64,000 nt of DNA from Zelopaecilomyces penicillatus (lineage: Eukaryota > Ascomycota > Sordariomycetes > Hypocreales > Pseudodiploosporaceae): contig VCCP01000008.1 of NCBI GenBank assembly GCA_005765155.1, positions 930,001 through 994,000 of the forward strand, given 5' to 3'. A program made the translations under genes and the position numbers. The notes under the pieces are model-generated. The model worked only from the letters and a program-made list of their open reading frames with translations. It was not told where the DNA came from and did not search any database. This document shows, piece by piece, positions 57,333-64,000 of the stretch (its first letter is position 1; each line of letters opens with the position of its first letter).

Positions 57333-59312
57333 GGTGCGTACAGACTGTCGTCAGCCGTACCAGCACACTATGACAACTGCTAAGGGTCGGGAAATGGACA
57401 GAGCGAAAGGTGGCAGGTTGATGAGAATTGAAAGAGGAAGAGGGGATGAGGGGAAGAGGGTGAGAAAAGAAGGTTCACACGATACACGTTCGTGTTAGGT
57501 ATGGTCCCAAGCCTCGTCGGGCTTAGCAGGCAATTGGGTCGGACGAAAAGTGTTAGGTAGTTAATTACAGGTCATCTACCCACTCCGTAAATCGTGTTTC
57601 ACATCCGTCAACGATTCGTCAGTTAATTGATGCCAGTTTGGGTCGAAGGACTGGTTCGTCTTGGCGATGCAAACAAGCCGACTCTGCCGTGAACCCATCG
57701 AAATCAATGCAAGCAGGGGAGCCCTAATGACGGGAGCCTTAGCGCTATTGGGGAGGCTGGCAGGGGGGCTTCTTAGCGCTCTCCCTGTGCCCTGGAACAC
57801 CGGCTCGACGGACCAGTAACAGCACAGCAGCACGCCACTTGGCATGTTACGTCATTTCCTACCAACGCTTGGTAAGCGGTGTTGAATTGGTCAGAGTTTA
57901 TGATGGTGGCTGACAGTGGTGCTGGAGCACTCTGATTAAGGTTGATCAAAATACAACAAGAACATGAGCAACAGCCTTTTTTGGCGGAAGATGGCCGCAT
58001 TTGTAATAAATGCACCATCATGTCCCACCGCTCTAGTGTCTCGGCCGACCCAAGAACTTCTTTACACAAGCCATTTGTAAGGCCTGACTGCTAAGAGTGG
58101 TTGTGTTGCTCGCTTTGGAACTCGATTATGTATGGTTTATTTCTTTAATAAGAACTTCATGATGATTGAGAAATTCGTCTCATTCAATTTTATCTATAAA
58201 TTCGATTGTCCCAATAACAACCGAGTCGCAGTTTCCAAAACTCTCACGTTGGTTAGTGACTCTTAGCCACATCAGAATAATGACGTCATTGTATGCAAAT
58301 TCTCCTGATATGTCTAAGATGACGTTCTACTATTGCTAGACATTCTAGAGTTCAACTCCGGCATCGGAAAACAGTTTCTACGTTTTATTCCGCTGTATTT
58401 TTTTAAATACCTTCAATTTACACCTTATTCCTGTCGAGCAAGAATCGACGGTCGGATTTCTGGTGCTTATCAACCCAGTGGTTGTTGAGACAAGCTTCAT
58501 AATTCTCATCCGGTTGATCTCTCTCCAGAAGCTTTTTAGCTACTCACTTCTTTCACAGAGTTTTGCCAAGAACAATCGCACTCACATTAAGCCCTCATTT
58601 CTAGGGATGAGGGCTTTATTTCCCATCATTTTAGCACGGCTAACCATTCTCTGGACGACGCCACCTACCAGCGGCCGAGCCTACATGACCAATGGGCCAG
58701 CACTAGAGTTTTATGGAATAATGCAGCCTCGTTCAAACTCGTGATCTTGACATTACAAAAACAGACCTTCCCAGCTATGTACCGGATACCACAGATAGCG
58801 ACAGACTTATGGCTGTCAGTGTCACAGAGTCCTTTAACCGTGGCAGAGTAGTTGTGGAAATGTGGTAGGCGATCGCCACGGTATTGTACTATGACACTAA
58901 CTTTTGGACTAATTGGCCGCTGATCTACGCTTTTGCCATTGCTGATCATACCTTGATTGAGAAAAGCTCTGATACGTTGATATGTCAGTCTTCCAATCAT
59001 GCAGTGCATGTATGGTAAAGAGCAGCAGTCAACGTTCAACGAAATCTCTTAAATGGCAAAATCTGCGTTAATGACCACAAATATTTTTAACGAATTTTAT
59101 ATTCCCCATCATAGTATTAGCCAAGACAACTTTTTTTTTGGCCAAACACACTCAGTCTTCCCATGATGTCCCCACTCTATCGGAGAGACTAAAATCACAA
59201 TACCTATCCAGAAGGATATATCAAATATAATTCTAAATCACAGTGCTCCGTTTCCTCATCGCTTTGCTTGAAAAAGGACAAAAAATAATGCAATAAAAAG
59301 ACAAGTTGTCGC
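57333..59312. other. Spacer between DUF2985-like gene and sulfate permease
   Basis: About 2 kb. The left part carries the promoter of the membrane protein gene, including a CT-rich tract on the minus strand. From about 58.1 to 59.3 kb the DNA is AT-rich. Short open frames there show no family features, and no gene or RNA was recognised. Confidence 0.5.
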
Positions 59313-62006
59313 TCATTCATCATCTCGCCGAGCGTTGGCAACGGCTGCCTCAACCGCTTCCTGCAGATCAAAATGGAAATACGGCCGGTTCAAGCCCTGA
59401 ACGGCTACCAGCCGGTGGCTGCTCGGGTTTCGTGGAATATCCTTGTCAGACAACTGAGATTGATCCGTTGAGTGAGCCTGCTCAATGTCATACTGCAAAG
59501 TTGCCGTCCTTTCAGCCTTTTCCTCAATGGCTGCTTGATTTGCAGGACTATCAGATCCGCCAAGATCGGCAATGCTAAAGATTCTCTTCCAGTTGCCAGG
59601 GCCCTCTGTAGGATTAAGCTTTGGGGTCCTGTAACCAAAACCAGCGGCAGCCAGGGCTCGCTTGGTCCAACGGTTCTCGAGGTGGGCGAAATGCCAATCT
59701 ACAGTCTGCGGTGCGGCGTATCGGTCAAGCTGATTTCGAACATCAATGAGTGCCTGTGCAGCAGTGACATCGACATTGTTCACGGTTGAAAAGTCTAGGA
59801 TAACGGCTTTCAGCGTTGGCCGTTCATCGTGCTCGTCTACCTTGAAATTTCTCGGCGTTGGGTCATTCCAAGGTCGGTCCTATAAGGGTTATCACATGTC
59901 AGCTAGGTCTGTTTAATGGGTTTGCGCCCAGGAAAGACTTACGCCGACTTTTCCCAATAGGCTCCGGTCGGTGCGTCGAGTTTCCTTAAAAATAATTTCC
60001 GTCAAGTGGTTCAAATAGCGAGTGGCGTTCGGGTAGTTGAAGCCCTCAGCAAATTGGTAGATGAAAACACCTGGGTAGGGGCTCTGTGCAGTAACTCTTG
60101 GGTTTGAGCCGTCCTGGTGGTCGATTGGCAAAAAGCCCGCTCGGAGAGAGTACTCAGATTCTTCAACAACAGCCTCCTTCTCGGAGTCAAGCCCCTTCAC
60201 TGATCCACCAGCCGTTGCCTTGACTGTACGGATTCGGGTAACACCGAGGAAACGACCCTTGCTGAGGAACAATCGGAAAATCATAATGAAGAAAGACATG
60301 GCTATTGTCGTATAAATACCATTCTCAATTGTGGTAAACACTGTGACAAAAACGCCAGCCAAGAAAATGATGACTTCCAATGGCGAGACGTGCCAAAACT
60401 GAACGATGACCTTTGGAGGCGTGATCACGTCACCGACAGCGTGAATGATGACGGCGGCCAGAGCAGCTTGAGGGATGTAAAAAAAGACAGCGGGAAGAGC
60501 ATACAGGGCCAGAAGCACGACGATACCGGTGATGACACCAGCAAATGGCGTCCGCACACCAGCCTTAGCCTTGATAGCTGTGCGGGAAAAGGATCCTGTG
60601 GCAGGATATGCGCCAAGAAAAGGTCCAAGAAGATTTGTGACACCAATAGCTACAAGTTCCTGTGACGGATCAATGATATAGTTGTTGACTCGACCAAACG
60701 ACTTAGAGATCGAGATGTGCTCGATTAGCATCACAATGACGGCAGCAGGGAGTTCGTCAACGAACGCGTTGATAATGCGTTTGTTCACCACGGGCACATC
60801 AGCATGCTTGAAGCCTATCGAAATACATCAAGTGATTAGCTAAAGTGAAGCTGCACGGTATGTTAGGCTTGGGTTGCTTCCACATACCTCTCGGAACCTT
60901 GCCAAGAAGACTAAACTTGGGCTTATCCCTGTGATGTAAGTTTACGCCTGCGCTAATGGCTGTATACAGGAGAATGATAAAAGCTGTTCGCAAGGTTGAA
61001 ATAAAAAAGTAAAGCTTGGCGCGTTGAGGCTGCTTCTTGGCCAATTGAGAACAGATTCCGCGGACAAGGTACAGCAGGAAGAGCGCCGAAAGACCCAAGG
61101 CAGCGTCCAGCTTGGAACTTGGCAGATGCTTAAGTGTCTCAATGATAACCTTGTATGGGGCTTCACGAGTATTGATACCCTTGATACCCATAAGCTTGGG
61201 GACTTGACCAGATGCAATATTGACTGCCGAGCCCGTCATGAAAGCGCAGATCGATGGAAGAGGGATGAACTCTACGATCCATCCTAACCGAGCCAGACCA
61301 AAGAAGGTGATGATTGCTCCAGCAATAACGGCCAATGCGGACGCGACGACATGCCCCTCAACATCAGGAATCTTATCTCGAGCTCTAAGGACGACATTGC
61401 CAGTGACTTGGGACATGACTGCGACAGGCTGGAGGGAAATAGTTAGCCACAAGTCAGAGACAACGATGAGGGTATAACTGAGAGCATATGTGAACCTACT
61501 CCGATGGTAATATCCTTGGAGGTAGCGAAGAACCAATAAATTAAAACACCCATAAAAGATGAGTAGAGGCCGTACTCGACAGGTAGCTGGGCTAACTGGG
61601 CATAAGCCATACTCTGTGGTACGACTACAGCACCAACCGTGGTGCCTACATCACAAGATCGTCCAGTCAGCTTTTTCCGTCGTCTATTTTCAACATCCTC
61701 ACCATCTCTATAAATTTCGGAATCTTCGGATGGCAGAGGAATATAGCGAAACTTACCCGCGATAAAGTCTCCGATAAACCACGTCACATTGTACTTGCCA
61801 ATCCAGTGAATGAACGGAAATAGGTTGTATATGTAGTTGCCGACACTTTGGACTGACGGAGCGATTTCCTGCAGGAATTCGGTGACCGTGGGCTCGCGCT
61901 CGATGAAAGGATCCGCGTTGGATATTGATGGGACGTCGCTGTCGCGGTCCTCTTCTTTAAGACCAAAAGCCTTGGTTAGGCGGTCCTTGGTTGTGGTTGC
62001 AGCCAT
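59313..62006 (-). CDS. SulP family sulfate permease with STAS domain
   Basis: Five exons: 62006-61757, 61645-61500, 61428-60888, 60814-59943 and 59879-59313. They give 791 residues, close to known fungal sulfate permeases. Introns of 111, 71, 73 and 63 bp have donors GTAAGT, GTAGGT, GTATGT and GTAAGT; all junctions restore family motifs, e.g. TSKDITIG|PVAVMSQVTGNV and GKVPRGFKHADVPVV. The sequence contains VVVPQSMAYAQLAQLPVEYGLYSS (SulP signature region), GSFSRTAIKAKAGVRTPFAG, and a C-terminal STAS domain with LKAVILDFSTVNNVDVTAAQAL. It should import sulfate with protons at the plasma membrane and be controlled by sulfur supply, as is known for cys-13/cys-14 in Neurospora. The start at 62006 is the first ATG; an upstream extension has only GTG. 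Confidence 0.95.
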
Positions 62007-64000
62007 GGCGATGCTGCACCTCGTCGAAAAAATTGCTCTTGAGTTGACTCTGCTTCTCAGGTCGGGAGGTGGAAAAGGCAGGAAAGAATAGTGCACTTAA
62101 TCCGAGTTGCAAAAAGAGATGGGCAGAGCCTTGTGAGTACGAATACTCGGGTATCTCAACACGAGGGATGGTTGCATCAAACTCTCAAAACAGGTGGAGT
62201 CGGGAAGCACCAACTCTATTTAAGTTGTCGGCGTACCGCGCCAAGAACAACAGCAAATTGCATAGATAACCGGGCCGTCGGTTGCAACTAAAGCTGAAGT
62301 TGAATGCACGAATGAATAAGGAGATGATTGGCAGCGATTAGCCAGGCAAGTCAGGGCATGGATTGGGGCAGCTCTGCTCGAATACTTTGCCCCATACGAA
62401 ATCGCGAGCGGAGTGGACCACATTGTCAAGAGAGCCACAGGATTGCGTGCTCTGGCTAGTACGCTTTGTCGATGCCAATCTACTCGTCCGGGCTTAGTTC
62501 TCGAAAAAACCGCTTGGGTAAACCGATTGCGTCAGAGACCGGGAGTCTCGAGAATATGTTTTCCCCCATCGTTCCAAATCTTGATTCTGAGTGCGGAAGT
62601 CGTATCTTCCAGGCACACGATGCGCGCGCCTTCCATTCTCATGTGTGTCTCGTCGCCGTAGGCAGTAACGGCGTTCGTGGAGCCAGCAAGCTGCATCTTC
62701 TGCATCTTCGTAGTCTAGTGTCTAGCTGCTGTCGGCGTCGCTCCGAGGATACCGCACGGATCAGAGAATGGCAGGGATGGTTCCAGGCCCATGCAGGCTG
62801 GACCCCACATGATCAGTGCAACTGTCAGAGAGAGAGAGAGAGGAGACTTGGGAGGCTCCCGAGATCCAATGATGCTGATGGTGTTGCTGCGTGCAGCGAG
62901 AGGGGATCGAAGAAGCCACCTCTCATTTGTTGCTGACTGGTCTATCTGCAGGCAGGCCCTACGAGAGTGGGACACCTGGAATGCAACTGCCCGCAGCATC
63001 CGCGTGGGGGCCCTTGAGGCCTTGCCGTGCGCTAGAGCCCAGCCAGCCTCAGTGCAGATGCGCTTGACGGCCACTGAACTCAGCGCCGGGTGGCCCCAAA
63101 CCTGCCCGCCAGCCTTGAACTTACAGTGATAAACATCAGTTGCCACAGCACCTTACGCCCACTGTACCTGAACCTAAATATCCCTCCACGCCGCAACAAC
63201 ACTCCATCCGCCTAGCGCATCACACAACGTGCCCCCGTCTAGATCTGGGACTGGGCCAAGTGGGCGTTCTAGACCTGCAATCATCCACAAACGCCATCTT
63301 TACGCCACCATGCTGGACGTTCAACACTCCAAGAGCAGCCATATTCTCCAGCATCTTCAACCTCCAACCTGCCTTGCAGTAGATCGTGATAACGGCGGCA
63401 AGCAACTTGTCATGGTTGTCTCCCTTCATTGAGGGGAAGAAGACAACGCGCCCTCAATGTGGCGATACCAAGAACATCTAGCTTGTTTGGATGAGAGTGA
63501 AGCCTCTGGGCATCCTCCACCCATCAATTATCCTGGTCATCAAAACACTACATCTCAGGCCTCTACGTTTCGACTGCCAGGTTCTCTGCCTTCATCACGC
63601 GAGCCCAGGATGAAGCCCTACCATCTTCGTCAGCGTGGCCACCCAGGTCCACCCAGCTCGTTGCAAGTTTTCGGCTTGTCGCCCGTTTCTCAGCGACTTC
63701 CATAGGCGTCGCATGCTGTGGCCTCTTCCCCGGTTCCGGGATTTCCATTTGGGGGCAGTAGTGCAGATGGCGCAATCGCAGCCTGCAGGCTCGCTATCCG
63801 CAGGCAATAATAAGAGTTGGAATCAAGATACCTAGGTGGCCGAGTCGGGACAGCGCGTAGCCGATGCTCGGCACGGGTATCGCGACTGTTTTTTTATTTT
63901 TCAAATAATTGCAAGAGACAGGGGCAGATTTCTTCCAAAAATTCCATCACCAGACTGATATATCTTTGAATAGCGCAAGCCTCCTTCTCCAGGCTCGCTT
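62007..64000. other. Region upstream of sulfate permease, no recognised gene
   Basis: About 2 kb to the window edge. The first few hundred bases should be the permease promoter. A GA repeat lies near 62826-62841. Open frames up to 156 codons have Arg/Ser/Cys-rich translations without family features. A hairpin followed by a T-run lies at 63860-63895. Confidence 0.45.

Noticed and set aside
62168..62178. ATGGTTGCAT as a possible CYS3-type sulfur control site before the sulfate permease
   Set aside because: It has the ATG...CAT frame but two mismatches in the centre of the known palindrome.
62466..62936. 156-codon + strand frame upstream of the sulfate permease
   Set aside because: No family features, Arg/Ser/Cys-rich, and interrupted by a GA microsatellite.

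Overview
The window looks like nuclear chromosomal DNA of a filamentous ascomycete, most likely a sordariomycete and plausibly Hypocreales; this placement is inferred from protein character, not from a search. The evidence is short introns (about 50-180 bp, with GTRNGT donors, CTRAY-like branch sites and YAG acceptors), CT-rich promoter tracts, Zn2Cys6 regulators, and families typical of these fungi (VPS13, HRI1, DUF3429, SulP sulfate permease, BBE-type oxidase). I found 16 protein-coding genes, 15 complete and one cut by the left edge. No rRNA, convincing tRNA, CRISPR array or intact transposon was seen. Most gene models below were assembled by hand from reading frames and splice sites.

Left part (1-14.7 kb): the 3' end of a coiled-coil protein gene (+), a two-exon VPS13 gene (-) of about 3205 codons, and a gene (+) for a membrane protein of DUF3429 type with a very long charged tail. 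A gene-poor block of about 8.4 kb (14.7-23.06 kb) follows, carrying G-runs and simple repeats. It ends at a concentrative nucleoside transporter (+), then HRI1 (+), which converges on an arylamine N-acetyltransferase (-).

Middle part (28-44.5 kb): an AT-rich spacer leads to two convergent Zn2Cys6 regulators. The first (+) can only be completed through a 6-nt microexon that supplies one of the six zinc-binding cysteines; I consider this the most unusual structure in the window. A small secreted eight-cysteine protein, a class III aminotransferase and a kinesin with SAM-like and extra C-terminal domains follow, all on +.

Right part (44.5-64 kb): a secreted BBE-type FAD oxidase (-), a sugar (alpha-glucoside type) MFS transporter (-), an ADP-ribosylglycohydrolase-family protein with a large extra C-terminal region (+), a carboxylesterase/acyl-protein-thioesterase-like protein that has lost its catalytic serine (-), a DUF2985-like membrane protein (-), and a five-exon SulP sulfate permease (-). 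Several genes concern uptake (nucleoside, sugar, sulfate) or detoxification/oxidation (N-acetyltransferase, BBE oxidase), but nothing in the sequence shows that they form one pathway or a biosynthetic cluster.
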